A DNA stretch of 64,000 nt, taken from assembly GCA_964017195.1 (NCBI GenBank), contig OZ024889.1, positions 51,683,418 to 51,747,417 on the forward strand, given 5' to 3'. This document shows positions 44,130 through 56,400 of the stretch, piece by piece. The notes beneath the pieces are model-generated. The model made no database searches, was not told where the DNA came from, and saw only the letters and a list, made by a program, of their open reading frames with translations. The DNA is from Siderastrea radians (Eukaryota; Cnidaria; Anthozoa; Scleractinia; Rhizangiidae). The translations under genes and the position numbers were made by a program. Within the stretch, counting starts at the first letter, position 1. Each line of letters begins with the position of its first letter.

Positions 44130-46179
44130 TAAATGGAAATGGTATTGATATGGAAATACCTTTAATTTGTATGGAGGGTTCAGACAGCTTGCAAATATAC
44201 ACTGTGACAGTATTTTTATTTTGCAGGAAAATAATACTGAGTGCAGAACTGAATGATCGCCAATTTACTCTGCAAGGATGCTTTTTGAAAAATGGACAAC
44301 CTTGCAGCATAAGTCAAAGAGATTTAATCCTTGATATAATATTATATTATTAGTATTGCCTAATGTGTATTGATTGAAACCCTTGATTGGTTGTTATGCA
44401 ATACTTTACCAGTCCAACTACACTAGTCCAGTTACACTAGTCCAATTACGGGTCACGTATGTCAATAACAGTTTTAATTGGCCTATTAAAAGCAGTTTAT
44501 TCTATTGAAAAGGTGACTGCAAATTTTAAGCAAAATAATTGTAGTGATTACATAACAGGACTTGTACACATCAAATAATACAATGGTACATGCACGTACA
44601 ACAAAATAGAAAAATGAATTGCAGCACAAACAACAGCAAATTAATAATAAGGAGGAAGACAGTGCTGCCTTCTCGATGAAGTCTTAAACTGTGACGTCAA
44701 AAATATTTTAATATGTGAAACTATGAGTATCATGAAATAAAGCCCACTTGTCAAAAAGCAGCCTATTAAACAAATTAAGAAAGATTTGTGTCAAATCATC
44801 AGGGAAAGTGTCATATCTTACCCTCAGATTAAACTAAGATGCTGATAATATTGGCAAGTGGGGATTTCATTATCATTCTTTTCAGAAAATAACATTGTAA
44901 ATTTCGCCTTTTTTACATCATCACTTTAGGACTCGATCACATGGCCAACAAATCTCACAAAATTCTGTTTACAGCCATATGCAAATCAATTATTGACTTC
45001 TAGCGTCCCATTGATTTTCCTATCAAATAGTAGCAATGTGTAAAATTGTGTAAACTAGAAATACAACTGATGTGCAAAAAACATGGCTATTATCTTGGAA
45101 TATTGCTGGTCTATATTTTCTTGCATACAATGATTGGTTTTTTTCCTTTCAAAAAGAAAATTATCTAGTAGAATGTTTTCCTTATCTGCCAACAGCCTTT
45201 AAGTTTTGCAATTAACTCTATTTCCACCAGATAGATTTTTGCTCACATCACCAAAAAGAAAGGACAATTTGGTACTTTTTTTGATAAAAAAAAAATCATT
45301 GGCAACCAAGATACTTTTTGAAAACTGAGTGTTAGATGCTCGGCTCTTCAGACAGGTATACTTTTGCCATGGTTATGTCTATGATCACATTATCACCCTT
45401 AACATATTGCAAAAATATAGTTATAGACATATAACAGCTGTTGTTATGATCAGTAACACCATTATTTAAATTTCCTCATTTTCTTTCTTTCTTTCTGAAA
45501 AATTGCTATTTTTTGCATTTTTCTTTTGAGTAATATTATTTATGACTTGATAAAAACTTTGGTAAATGCAGGTGATTACTGCAAATGACAAGATTAAAAA
45601 ATCTTAGTGCTTGATTTCATGTCTGTTAGCAAAAAACTGAATGTGTACAACAATTGGCCATGAAAATATAGAAACCCATCATGATTAGCACTTGAATCAA
45701 AGACTCTGTCAGTTACAATGATAGAGAATCAAGTCCAGCCATTCAAGCTAACACTAGTTAACCTGTGAGGATTAACCACTTTAAAGAATTCAATAAAGGG
45801 CATCATTGTACTCAGTGCGTTGGCTTGTTGTTACCCACTGTAAATAAACCCATATTAAGTTTTAAAGCCATAACAAAATTAAACAAGCAAGGCAAAACAA
45901 TATTTAAATGTGGCTTTATTTCACATTCAGTGTCTGTTGCCAACACCGAGTGCTCCCACATCCACTATCATAAGGCCAAAAAATGACGCATTCAAATTTA
46001 CTGCATTAAGAGTTATGCAAACCTGAGATGAAGTGCAGCGTTTGAATAACTTTCAAGAATTCTCCTAACCCCACTCATGTTTACATCAGGCTATGCAAAC
46101 ACAGTCAAGAAAAGTTTTGTATTTTTATTATAAAATATCCTACGCACAACTGTGACATCACAACTGTGTTTACATACTC

Positions 46180-46210
<31 letters not shown>

Positions 46211-46760
46211 TGCATGTAGTATCTTAGTTGTTTTATAACACTATATGGCTTACGATGTGCCACTCATATTCTGAAATTAATTAACAGTGGACTGAACAAG
46301 TCTTACTAGAATACATTCCTGGCATGACTGAATCTCATTTTTAAATCCTATATATCAGGGGCATCCAACCGTTCGTTTTGGCAGAATATCTGTTTGGCAG
46401 ACCAAAATCGCCAGCGATATTCAGATTTCATTAACATAAAAACTAGAGATTTAATTGGCGAAACATAACCTCGGACTTCCTTAATAAAAGGGCTGATTAA
46501 TTCCTATTGTTTTCGGAGGGCCCAATATGTCAATTAGAGCGTAAAATAAGGCCAGCTAGTATTTTCAGACAGTCATTGGCAGCTCAGAAATTCTGCGGAC
46601 ATTCTGTAAAAATTCTGTGAGGCCTTAAGTTTTAGCTGACAAAGGCCAAACAGATCAACTTGCATTAATTAGCTTACACAAATATGCCTTTACAAAGCTC
46701 TGAAACCATCTGAGAAAGCAAAAAATGACATTTGAAGTATTTTGCTAAAAATTCCCCCAT
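44130..46760. other. No gene recognised
   Basis: AT-rich. A small tandem of ACTAGTCCAGTTACACTAGT lies near 44420. No coding exon, RNA or clear transposon was identified. Confidence 0.4.
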
Positions 46761-46774
46761 TGGGTGCCCCTGAT

Positions 46775-46885
46775 CTATCATCATCATCATCATCCAATCC
46801 TTTCCCTCCTGGTAGAGAATAGGGCCATCGATCATTTTCTTCCATGTTGCTCTGTCCTTTGCAGCCTTTCAATTGAAGACAACTG
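46775..46885 (-). pseudogene. LINE 3' end fragment with (ATG)n tail
   Basis: The minus strand reads KAAKDRATWKKMIDGPILYQ before a stop, then (GAT)n. KDRxxWkk near the stop and a short-repeat tail are typical of the C-terminus of RTE/R1-like LINE ORF2. Only the last 30 or so codons are recognisable. Confidence 0.55.
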
Positions 46886-47556
46886 AGTTATCTGGGTTGG
46901 AGCCAATTAATCCTAATTCTGTAATAAAAAAGGATTTTTTCTTCAGTCTGTTAAAACCCCTCTTTAACAGTTGTATTAACTAGACTACAAGCAGTCTCTC
47001 TTCCCACTCAAGGAAAAGGCAAGGAAAACAAACAAGCCGAAAAATTCACTGATGTTATGGGTACTAATATAAAATAGAGTCCCTGCGACTTGTCTTCCAA
47101 ATTCAATTCAGTTGCATGGACTAGTCTTTTCAAATTGCGCTTATCCTCTCTTACATACTGTTCATGGAACTAGTCACAGTGACCAAACAAAAAAGCAACC
47201 AAGAACACCTTGTTGAAAAGACCAGTCCTGCACCATTTCTGTCCAATAATCACCAATGGTGAGGTAACCTGTAATTTATATAGACCTATAAAAAACCAAG
47301 TCGCTCAACTAACTGAGTGAGACTACCTATGACTCAATTGAGAATTTCCCAAACAAATGTGAATTTTATATTAAGGGGGCAATATACGCGAATTTTGAGG
47401 AAACAGGATAAGATTTAACCAAAAAAAGGGAATAAATTTTTGTACACACCCCTAGACAGTCCACCCCCATGCAAGAGCACCTGCGGTTGTCAAAGGACTG
47501 TTTGGTGTCCACCTATGAATTATTAACTTTAAATATTCATTTTAACTCACCTTTAG

Positions 47557-48125
47557 TGCACCTACCAATGTTAAGCCGGAGGGGGGGGGGGTGCATATGT
47601 GGGGCATTTGATTTTTTTGAAGAATTTTTATCAAACCCCACCCTGGGGTCAAAAAAAATGGTTTAAATCAGGTCAAATCTCCCTACCCTGGAGACAAATT
47701 GTATCGAATATCAGAACATCTGGCCGTGTATTTATGAATTTTACTACACTTTAGGGACATCGTCTCTGCCTAAAATACGTTGTTCGTTCTTGTCTTTTAT
47801 AATAACAGATAATAATAATAACAATAAAAACTTTATTTAATGAGGGTAGCACGATGACAATTTAGAAAAGACTGTTCTATTTAATATTGAACTTTTGAAA
47901 AAACCTGTAGCAACATAGTAACTCTAGCATTCGTCTTTCATTTGTTGAACATTTAATACCAATAATTGATGTAGCGCATCCTCCTCTCCAAAAAGTCAAA
48001 CGTCCCCACACTGGGGCCCAGACTCTCAGTCAAATTCCCGAGGGTGGAGATAGCAAAGGTAATCAAATGCCCCACATATGCCCGGGGTCCCCCCCCCCCC
48101 CATCGGGCTTAACATTGATAGGTGC
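47557..48125. mobile_element. TIR element of about 569 bp
   Basis: Ends TGCACCTACCAATGTTAAGC and inverted TGCACCTATCAATGTTAAGC; both lead into a G-run and CATATGTGGGGCATTTGAT. The interior holds an inserted retroelement tail (AATAATAATAACAATAAAAAC). Non-coding. Confidence 0.75.
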
Positions 48126-48552
48126 ATAATTCTGAACAACAATTTTCAATTTTTTTAAAAAAATTCATCAATCCCCCCCCCCTCTTTCTTCCATTTACTT
48201 TAAAAATCGCAAAAATATTCTCTCAGATTTATGGGAACTCGCACTATGATCCTATGATAGTATTTTTGGATTGAATGAAATCTCATGGGGAAAAAGGCAT
48301 CTATGTAACATGATCTGAAAACAATGTCATGTCACTTAAGAGCCATTTTCTGAGTATATCGAGAATCGAAAGACACTCACAAAAAATCGAATTTTTTTTA
48401 TTTTGCCAAAACATCCCTTTGGGTAAGCTAATTCAAGAAAAAATAATCCAAAGTTCCAACGAGGTATTTAACGGACGAGAATTTAAAAAGTTCGAAAAGT
48501 GCATAAAATGGCGGTTTTAGGGTCTCTAAACGGCTCAAATTCTCACTCAACT

Positions 48553-48849
48553 TTAGGAAGCCGGTGAGAGCGTAAAAAAGATTCTTTTAAAACGAAACAA
48601 ACCACGAACATTATTTAACCTTTCTACTTTAAAACCGTGTAATAAATTTGCCAATGTTTGGTTTCGAACATTTTCAAGCGGCGTTTTTATCGAGCCGCTC
48701 TTAACCTTGTTTATCACAAGGTAAAATAAAGGCCAACTTCGGCCGCTTAAAACGGCATCTGGTATGTATCGTTCAATGATTAAGACTACACAGAAAGAAA
48801 GCTCTGTCATTGTACTTTTCACCAGGAAAGTTTCAGCTTTGGGAATCAA
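48553..48849 (-). CDS. Hypothetical 98-codon frame, palindrome left arm
   Basis: Open frame MIPKAETFLVKSTMTELSFC ending FFTLSPAS, present in both arms (right copy 52249-52545, plus strand) and pointing outward. The two copies differ at eight residues with few silent changes, which does not suggest purifying selection. I do not recognise the protein. It may be a fossil exon of the element. Confidence 0.3.
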   Translation of the reverse strand: MIPKAETFLVKSTMTELSFCVVLIIERYIPDAVLSGRSWPLFYLVINKVKSGSIKTPLENVRNQTLANLLHGFKVERLNNVRGLFRFKRIFFTLSPAS

Positions 48850-49075
48850 ATACTTCCCCGTCAGTAAATTTTTACTGTTTAGTGATCTGAGCGGGTAGAA
48901 TTATATGCAAATTACAGATTTAATTCCTGGAATACTGCTAACAATTACAAAGGTCGTTTAAGACAGGCTCACAATTAGTTACATATGCACGCACAATGTT
49001 TTTCCTGATCTTTGCAAGAAAGTTCTCCTTTCTTGAGTCTTGCTGAGTCTTATTATGTTAAAACAAAGCAGATTT

Positions 49076-49267
49076 TTAACGGCATTTCAACAAGACAGGA
49101 ATCCACTCATTCAACTTAACCAAGATAACATCGAAAACACAGAGAAACGACGTACTACGCCGCCTACCTTGCCAACCGAAAACGCAACAATACAACAGAA
49201 AAACATTCCAAAGTGTAAACAAACGAATTTTCAGTTTCCTGATTGAGCGAAGATATTTTAAACTCAT
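49076..49267 (-). CDS. Hypothetical 63-codon frame, palindrome left arm
   Basis: MSLKYLRSIRKLKIRLF then a hydrophobic WNVFLLYCCVFGW segment, resembling a signal or membrane anchor, then a possible 5' splice donor (CAAGGTAGGC). The right-arm copy (51830-52021) differs by one base in 192. Function unknown; the near-identity could reflect gene conversion. Confidence 0.3.
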   Translation of the reverse strand: MSLKYLRSIRKLKIRLFTLWNVFLLYCCVFGWQGRRRSTSFLCVFDVILVKLNEWIPVLLKCR

Positions 49268-49615
49268 CGCCTAGAGGAATACGCGGAAAGACAGGTGACC
49301 TCTCCACTGACCCGCACATGTCACACCACACTGAAAGAGAGAGTCACGTATTCGATTTCTGTTACGTGATTTGAGATAAAAACTTGGTGGGAACTTAAAA
49401 AGAAAAAAAAACTTGCAACAGATAGCTAGTACTTTGTTGGATTACATGTTAGCACAAGCTCCACAAAGGAGTTTTTACGGTCACGAGTCTCCCTATCAAG
49501 CGCGGAAATTTCGCAATGTACGTGCTGTTGTAATTTTACTACTAATTTAATTACAGCTCATGAAATAAAATAAATATTGCAGTAAGTTACATTCACAGTG
49601 TGTAAGTACTGATAT

Positions 49616-49885
49616 ATGGCGTCGTGTAGTTTTTCCACTCTTCTGGAGAGGGTTACTGCCTGTGGATTAAGCAGTTATTACCCAGGCCACGTTGAAGTTG
49701 TTTCCCTAAAAGAACGCACTAGAGACATCCCGCGGCATCTTCAGTTGCACGGACTAAGTGCAGATAAAGCGGTTGACAGTGAATTCAAGTTGTTGTTAGC
49801 GGGTAATGTTATTGCATTTTGTTCTGGAATTACTGTGTTCCATAATTTTGGCCACAGATACTTCATGGCACTCGGCGTCCCTTAA
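49616..49885 (+). CDS. Hypothetical 89-codon frame, palindrome left arm
   Basis: MASCSFSTLLERVTACGLSS... to ...FHNFGHRYFMALGVP, pointing toward the palindrome centre. The right-arm copy (51206-51481, minus strand) has 91 codons, differing by a 6-base in-frame indel and a few substitutions, and is also open. It is divergent from the 63-codon frame, leaving about 350 bases between them that could hold a bidirectional promoter. Family not recognised. Confidence 0.3.
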   Translation: MASCSFSTLLERVTACGLSSYYPGHVEVVSLKERTRDIPRHLQLHGLSADKAVDSEFKLLLAGNVIAFCSGITVFHNFGHRYFMALGVP

Positions 49886-49944
49886 TCTAGGTTCTGCAGA
49901 GTCGCGCCACTCCCTTGCCCACGGGCGCCCGGGGGGTTGGGGGT

Positions 49945-50215
49945 GGCAGGGATGGCGCAGTGGTGAGAGCACTCGCCTTCCACCAATGTGGCCGGGTTCG
50001 ATTCCCGGTCCCGGTGTCATATGTGGGTTGAGTTTGTTGTTGGTTCTCGCCCTTGCTCCGAGGGTTTTTCTGCAGGTACTCCGGTTTTCCTCCCTCCATA
50101 AAAACCAACATTTCTAGATTCCAATTCGACCTGGACGTAGGGTCATAAGGGAGACTACAGTTTGACTGTAATTATGCAGCCTACTGAAATAAAGTGTATT
50201 TATGTATTTTTATTT
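49945..50215 (+). mobile_element. tRNA-derived SINE in the left arm only
   Basis: The head GGGATGGCGCAGTGGTGAG with GGTTCGATTCCCGG (A and B boxes) is followed by TGGGTTGAGTTTGTTG, CTCCGAGGGTTTTTCTGC and TACTCCGGTTTTCC, and a 3' AATAAAGTGTATTTATG. The right arm at about 51125-51150 lacks it, so it inserted after the palindrome formed. Confidence 0.85.
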
Positions 50216-51205
50216 TGACCAATGTTTGGGTGTAGGGGTGACGCTGCGGGTTTGACACCCTGGCCCTGTTTAGGACAGAAAAACGAAATGGAATGTCAAT
50301 CGTACTGACCATACCCGGTTGCGGAAGACGGGCATAAAATTATATACCATGTCTAGCGGCAAACCCCAGTATAGTCCACATAAGGGAGTAACCCTCCCTT
50401 CCGGATGGGGGGAGGGGGGTGGTGGTGCCGTGTTTAGCATGACGATAGCACGATGTAATTTCGCTTCAATGCAATCTTCCTTGGTAGCAGTTCGAGCGAG
50501 CAAGACGCGGAAGCCACGCAGGCCCATGCGAGACCTCGCCCACATGATACCTTTTCTCGCTTTGCCATTTTAGCTAGCCCTTTTTTGGTTTTTGCGTCAT
50601 GGGGTTGAAAGCTTAGACTCTTCTACTGAAAAAATGCCTAAATAACCAAAAATCAAAGATAAATATACTTTGAACTCTAGGCTTCCAACCTCATGACGCA
50701 AAAACTAAATAGCAAAGCGAGAGAGGGTAACATGTGGGCGAGTTCTCACACGGGCCCGCCTGGCTTCCGCGTCTCGCTCGCTTAAACTGCTGCCAAGGAA
50801 GATTACATCAGGGGACGTTCAATAATCACATCATGCCATCGTCGATGAATATTGTGCTACAGTTGAGGGAGTTAAGGCTAAGCACGGCACTCTCCCCTCC
50901 CCCGGAAGGGAGGGTTACTGCCTAATGCGGTCTATACTGGGGTGTGCCGCTGGACAGGATATGGTTTTGGTCTCTGTCACTAAACATGGTAAATTATGTT
51001 ATGCGCATCTTCCCCAACCGGGTATGGTCAGTACGATCGACATTCCATTTCGTTTTTCTGTCCTAAACAGGGCCAGGGTGTCAAACCCGCAGAGCGTCAC
51101 CCCTACACCCAAACATTGGTCAAAAGACCCTTTCTCCCCCCCCCCCCCCCTCCCACCCTCGGGAGCCGGAGGGCACAGGAGTAGCGCGACTCTGCAGAAC
51201 CTAGA

Positions 51206-51481
51206 TTAAGGGACGCCGAGTGGTATGAAGTATCTGTGGCCAAAATTATGGAACACAGTAATTCCAGAACAAAATGCAATAACATTACCTGCTCGGGCTA
51301 ACAACAACTTGAATTCACTGTCAACCGCTTTATCTGCACTTAGTCCGTGCAATTGAAGATGCCGCGAGATGTCTCTTGTGCATTCTTTTAGGGAAACAAC
51401 GTCAACGTGGCCTGGGTAACAACTGCTTAATCCACAGGCAGTAACCCTCTCCAGAAGAGTAGAAAAACTACACGACGCCAT
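51206..51481 (-). CDS. Hypothetical 91-codon frame, palindrome right arm
   Basis: Inverted copy of the 49616-49885 frame, with LLLARAGN where the left arm has LLLAGN. Open and centre-facing. No family recognised. Confidence 0.3.
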   Translation of the reverse strand: MASCSFSTLLERVTACGLSSCYPGHVDVVSLKECTRDISRHLQLHGLSADKAVDSEFKLLLARAGNVIAFCSGITVFHNFGHRYFIPLGVP

Positions 51482-51829
51482 ATATCAGTACTTACACACT
51501 GTGAATGTAACTTACTGCAATATTTATTTTATTTCATGAGCTGTAATTAAATTAGTAGTAAAATTACAACAGCACGTACAGTGCGAAATTTCCGCGCTTA
51601 ATAGAGAGAGTCGTGACCGTAAAAACTCCTTTGTGGAGCTTGTGCTAACATGTAATCCAACAAAGTACTAGCTATCTGTTGCAATTTTTTTTTTCTTTTT
51701 AACTTTCCACCAAGTTTTTATCTCAAATCACATAACAGAAATCGAATACGTGACTCTCTCTGTTAGTGTGGTGTGACACGTGCGGGTCAGTGGAGAGGAC
51801 ACCTGTCTTTCCGCGTATTCCTCTAGGCG

Positions 51830-52021
51830 ATGAGTTTAAAATATCTTCGCTCAATCAGGAAACTGAAAATTCGTTTGTTTACAGTTTGGAATGTTTTTCT
51901 GTTGTATTGTTGCGTTTTCGGTTGGCAAGGTAGGCGGCGTAGTACGTCGTTTCTCTGTGTTTTCGATGTTATCTTGGTTAAGTTGAATGAGTGGATTCCT
52001 GTCTTGTTGAAATGCCGTTAA
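51830..52021 (+). CDS. Hypothetical 63-codon frame, palindrome right arm
   Basis: Inverted copy of 49076-49267 with a single change (Leu to Val). Hydrophobic WNVFLLYCCVFGW segment; a possible donor GTAGGC follows the GWQ codons. Confidence 0.3.
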   Translation: MSLKYLRSIRKLKIRLFTVWNVFLLYCCVFGWQGRRRSTSFLCVFDVILVKLNEWIPVLLKCR

Positions 52022-52248
52022 AAATCTGCTTTGTTTTAACATAATAAGACTCAGCAAGACTCAAGAAAGCAGAACTTTCTTTCACAGATCAGGAAAAACA
52101 TTGCGCGTGCATGTGTAACGAATGGTGAGCCTGTCTTTAAACGACCTTTGTAATTGTTAGCAGTATTCCAGGAATTAAATCTGTAATTTGCATATAATTC
52201 TACCCGCTCAGATCACTAAACAGTAAAAATTTACTGACGGGGAAGTAT

Positions 52249-52545
52249 TTGATTCCCAAAGCTGTAACTTTCCTGGTGAAAAGTACAGTGACAGAGTTTT
52301 CTTTCCGTGTAGTCTTAATCATTGAACGATACATACCAGATGCCGTTTTAAGCGGCCGAAGTTGGCCTTCATTTTACCTTGTGATAAACAAGGTTAAGAG
52401 CGGCTCGATAAAAACGCCGCTTGAAAATGTTCGAAATCAAACATTGGCAAATTTATTACAAAGTTTTAAAGTAGAAAGGTTAAATAGCGTTCGTGGTTTG
52501 TTTCGTTTTAAAAGGATCTTTTTTACACTCTCACCGGCTTCCTAA
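52249..52545 (+). CDS. Hypothetical 98-codon frame, palindrome right arm
   Basis: Inverted copy of 48553-48849. The frame stays open upstream (SLNSKNLLTGKYLIPKAVTF) to a possible acceptor TACCCGCTCAG near 52210, so it could be an internal exon. Not recognised. Confidence 0.3.
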   Translation: MIPKAVTFLVKSTVTEFSFRVVLIIERYIPDAVLSGRSWPSFYLVINKVKSGSIKTPLENVRNQTLANLLQSFKVERLNSVRGLFRFKRIFFTLSPAS

Positions 52546-52763
52546 AGTTGAGTGAGAATTTGAGCCGTTTAAACACCCTGAAACCGCCATTTTATGCATT
52601 TTTCGAACTTTTTAAATTCTCGTCCGTTAAATACCTCGTTGGAACTTTGGATTATTTTTTCTTGAATTAGCTTACCCAAAGGGATGTTTTGGCAAAATAA
52701 ACAAAAATTCGATTTTTTGTGAGTGTCTTTCGATTCTCGATATTCTCAGATAATGGCTCTTAA

Positions 52764-53484
52764 ATATTTGGTCGCACGTAAAACAAAACACGCAGTTTTA
52801 TGCGAAATCAGTGAATGACAATACGTTGATCGAGAGTAACTTTTTAAGCCAACACAAGTTTAAATACATGCAGCAATCAAAAAACCAAATCCAGCCTACA
52901 AGGTAAAATGCAAGCAGCTGCATGGAGATGCTCCAGTAGTAGCTGAACGCTTATAATTTCAGATAAGCAGATCACCACTCTTCTTTATGGACAAAAAAGT
53001 AGATCCTTAATGAAGTTCTCAATGTGTTTTCTTCTCGAAGTTTTCCAATTTACTTTGAAAACCTTACAAACATAAGAGGTCTTTATCCTTATGAATGAAG
53101 GGGTTTCGCAAGCTGACAAGCAGTAATACCATTATTAAATTCCATGTAAAAACAATTTAAAAGAGGCATAAAGGTGAACAATGAAAAGATAAAACAGCAG
53201 CCGAATGCTATTTCACTCCTTACCTGAGCGGCGAATCAAGAGACAAGGTTGCTTTCAGTCTGAATCTCGATATAATCGTTCCTGTAAACACACCGGTACT
53301 CGAACGCACTTGCTAGCCCGTCAAAGATGGCCGTCAAGCGATTTCCCAGGATCCCTTGTGACCCTCTCTATCCCGTTTAATGTAGACTCTGTACATTAAT
53401 ATGCTTGAGTTACCATTGTAGACTGTCTACATTATTTGGCGGGAGATTGGGGATCAGCGGTCGGGAACGCGGGACGGATAAAGC
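52764..53484. other. No gene recognised
   Basis: Contains the dispersed GTAGACTGTCTAC palindrome near 53420 that is also found upstream of the KDZ gene. Otherwise nothing is seen. Confidence 0.4.
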
Positions 53485-53492
53485 GTTTACTG

Positions 53493-56400
53493 CAGGTTGC
53501 AGGAGGGAGTGATGAACTTGGGCCTGGGCACAAGCGCCGGTATTGGCGAATGAAAAACCGAGGTGTCTGGCCATCGTGACGTCACATATAAATCTGCCCC
53601 GGAAATTCAAAGGGAAGTTAACAAATGGCTTCCTCGCAAATGTTTACAGTCCAGTTTCTCAAAAAGAACAGATCAAAACAATAAAAGAACGAAAGGTATG
53701 CTGCATGCTATAACATAAAAAGTATTCTTAATGCAAATTGGTCCTCGAAACAAAATAACCAATTGGCGATAAGACTCAAAAGATTTCATGGACGCTTTGG
53801 TCGATCGATTGAAATCGTGATCAAGATCGCCTTTCAGAAGCTGTATCTCACAAACCCTAAGATGTGTCGCTTGGAGACAAAAACATAACTTTTATATGTA
53901 AAAACTCTTTCCAATTTTAGGAAAATAAAATTGCGTAACAATTTCATTAAAATGATCAGTGGCTTTAAACATCATTAAAATGTGGAGAAGAATACTCCAA
54001 TACAAAGAAATGTTTACTGTGAATTCATGTGCTTGGTTCGAAGTTAATAATGGACCACAGTAATTCCTTACTTTGCTAAACTATCTTGTAAAAAACGACA
54101 AAGATGACAACATTTGCTGGAGGCGAGGCAAAACAGCTGCCATGCCGGCTTTCCAGCCAAATTTCTGCTGATCTCTTATCGAATAATTTTAAAAAACCAC
54201 AGTTTATCTAAAACGCCAACTTTCTCAGGTTACTGATGTTAAGGGTTAACAAGGCTCTCTCTTTACTAGAATGGTCCTCAGTTTGACTGTTTTAAAATTA
54301 ATTAATCTTTGAAAATCAAATGACAGGACCAATTCAATTTATTTGCGAAACGGTCATCGTCAGTTGTGGATCAAGTAGACGGTCAAACTCTTTCTAAAAC
54401 ACTATGCAACCTGGACAGCAACTGAATCTAGAAGAAACTGGAGGTATTGAGAATAAATCACTGAATCACTGATCCAAATGGTACTCAAATATAACCTGCG
54501 ATCAGGCTCTATTTCGTTTCGCTCGGTGAAACATTCAGGCGCGACGGGCGAAACGAAAAATAGGGCCTGATACAATTCTTCTACGGAACGTCTGCCGCCC
54601 ACTTTTTTGATTGATTGACATTCAACAAAATAGCCAATCAAAATTTCTTCTGCTTGCACGATCCTCGGTATGCAAATTTCCCATAACGACAATTCGCAGA
54701 AAGTCACGCAAATGTCGGCAAAATAAGAAAATCATGGGCTACGATATATCTTCTAGACACAAGCACTCAAATTTACACGAGTGGTAACTTGAAGGTTCCG
54801 GTATTGTACATGGTTGCTCTGTCTGAGCTGAAACTGAATGAAAATTCAAAACACGACGAGGTTGTCATGTACCAAAATATGCTGCATGCTTGAATCCTTT
54901 CCCATTTCAGCTTCAGGTGGTATCCGGAAATATTCTCTTCGCATTTGTCACCGATTTTCTGCGTAAAAAAACCTTGGGCAACTAAGAGAAATACCTTCAG
55001 TTTCATTCTTTAGAATGCAGATATAAATAAAACCGTTTATAAACAAAGGAGTATTTTGTAATTTAATTTAGTTCAAGAAGTGATAAATATTTGAGATTAG
55101 CAGCGAATTTTATCTCTAAACAGCAGCGAATTTTAAAACGAAGAATATTTATCATAAAACTAGTCAGATCCTTTGATGTCAATGTCAGAGATCAATAAAA
55201 CGACATAAGTATTAAACAATGAATGAATAAACTGAAAATTGTATTGCGACATTGATTGCGGTTCTCGCCAAACATCAGTTTGCCGTTAATTAAGTTTACG
55301 GAATTATCGGTTGACTTGTTGATCATTCTTGGCGAAAGATACTTGTTGGTCTGCTGTTCGTTTTGTTTCGTTAAACGCGGAAACAGCCACTACTCTGTTC
55401 ATGTTATCAAAACCAGCTGAAAGCCGTCAAATGAAAATTCTGAGACACGATCGGATAAAAGGGAATACATACTTCACTCATACTTCACTGTTGCTGTACT
55501 TCTCTGCTCCAGGTGAGAGACAGCTTGCGTCAAACCGAACGCCATTCTCAGGAGAGAAAGAAATGGTGACAATTCTCCAAGAACGACAAGAATTTATTAG
55601 AGCAACACATTTTACTTCGGCAGACTTGTTCCTTGGTTGTTCCTTGGCGATGGCGGTGTGATCGAAATTATGAGCGAGTCTCGTGGACAATTTACTTCCG
55701 TTGACAGCTGTATTGTTAAAGGCCCAATCAGATTGCGAGATTCCCGCGGCCTTGGCCGCCGACACGAACTCCTGTGAGAGATTGTATCAGGCCCTATTTT
55801 AGCGAGCGACCAACGTAAGAGAATATGAGAGCGATGCTAAAATTCGGCCTGATCGCAGGTTAACTCAAATATATCTATTAGTTTTCATAAAAAAAGTACA
55901 GAACCAGATCAGCGAAGACTTGTTTCCTCAGGCGCCCGCATAATTTGCGAGCTGATTCAGATTTTTATGTTGTTCTGCATAAGTGTAGTTTACACGGGTT
56001 AAATGAGGTGGCAAAAATTTACTAAGTTCGATTACTCTTTCCCTAGCAATTAAATATCACTATTCTTTCCTTATACAGAAGTTGGAAGCAAATACTGTAA
56101 GAAAAGTTAACTTTTAAGTGCTAAACATACCCTTCTAGGTTCGCCTTCTATTATACTCAGCTAAACAAACGGACTGATCATTTTTTTGGCAAATACTATA
56201 CCACTTGTTTCAACTTGGGTACTTTTGTTAAACTATAGGCTAGTCCGTAGCCAAGTTTCAAGTTTCCCTGTGGTATATAACAGAAATAAACACACTTTTT
56301 GGGACGCCGACAATAACAATTTTCCCGCATAATTCTTCGATCGCAGAGAGTAAACATGACTCTTAAAACATTATTTAAGTGTGATTTTAACGTTACGACA

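Larger units (their letters stand above)
48336..52763. repeat. 4.4-kb palindrome, arms about 2.1 kb
   Basis: Left arm 48336-50620 and right arm 50673-52763 are inverted copies around a spacer of about 52 bases. Paired positions keep a constant sum (48553+52545, 49076+52021, 49616+51481 all equal 101097-101098) except where a SINE adds about 243 bases to the left arm. Outer ends are TTAAGAGCCATT and AATGGCTCTTAA, so TTAA flanks both. Divergence is uneven: one base in 192 around 49076-49267, about 5% around 48553-48849. It could be a transposon with giant TIRs, or an inverted duplication. Confidence 0.9.

Noticed and set aside
44002..44310. 102-codon minus-strand frame
   Set aside because: Runs through the SINE head; the tRNA-like structure explains the sequence better.
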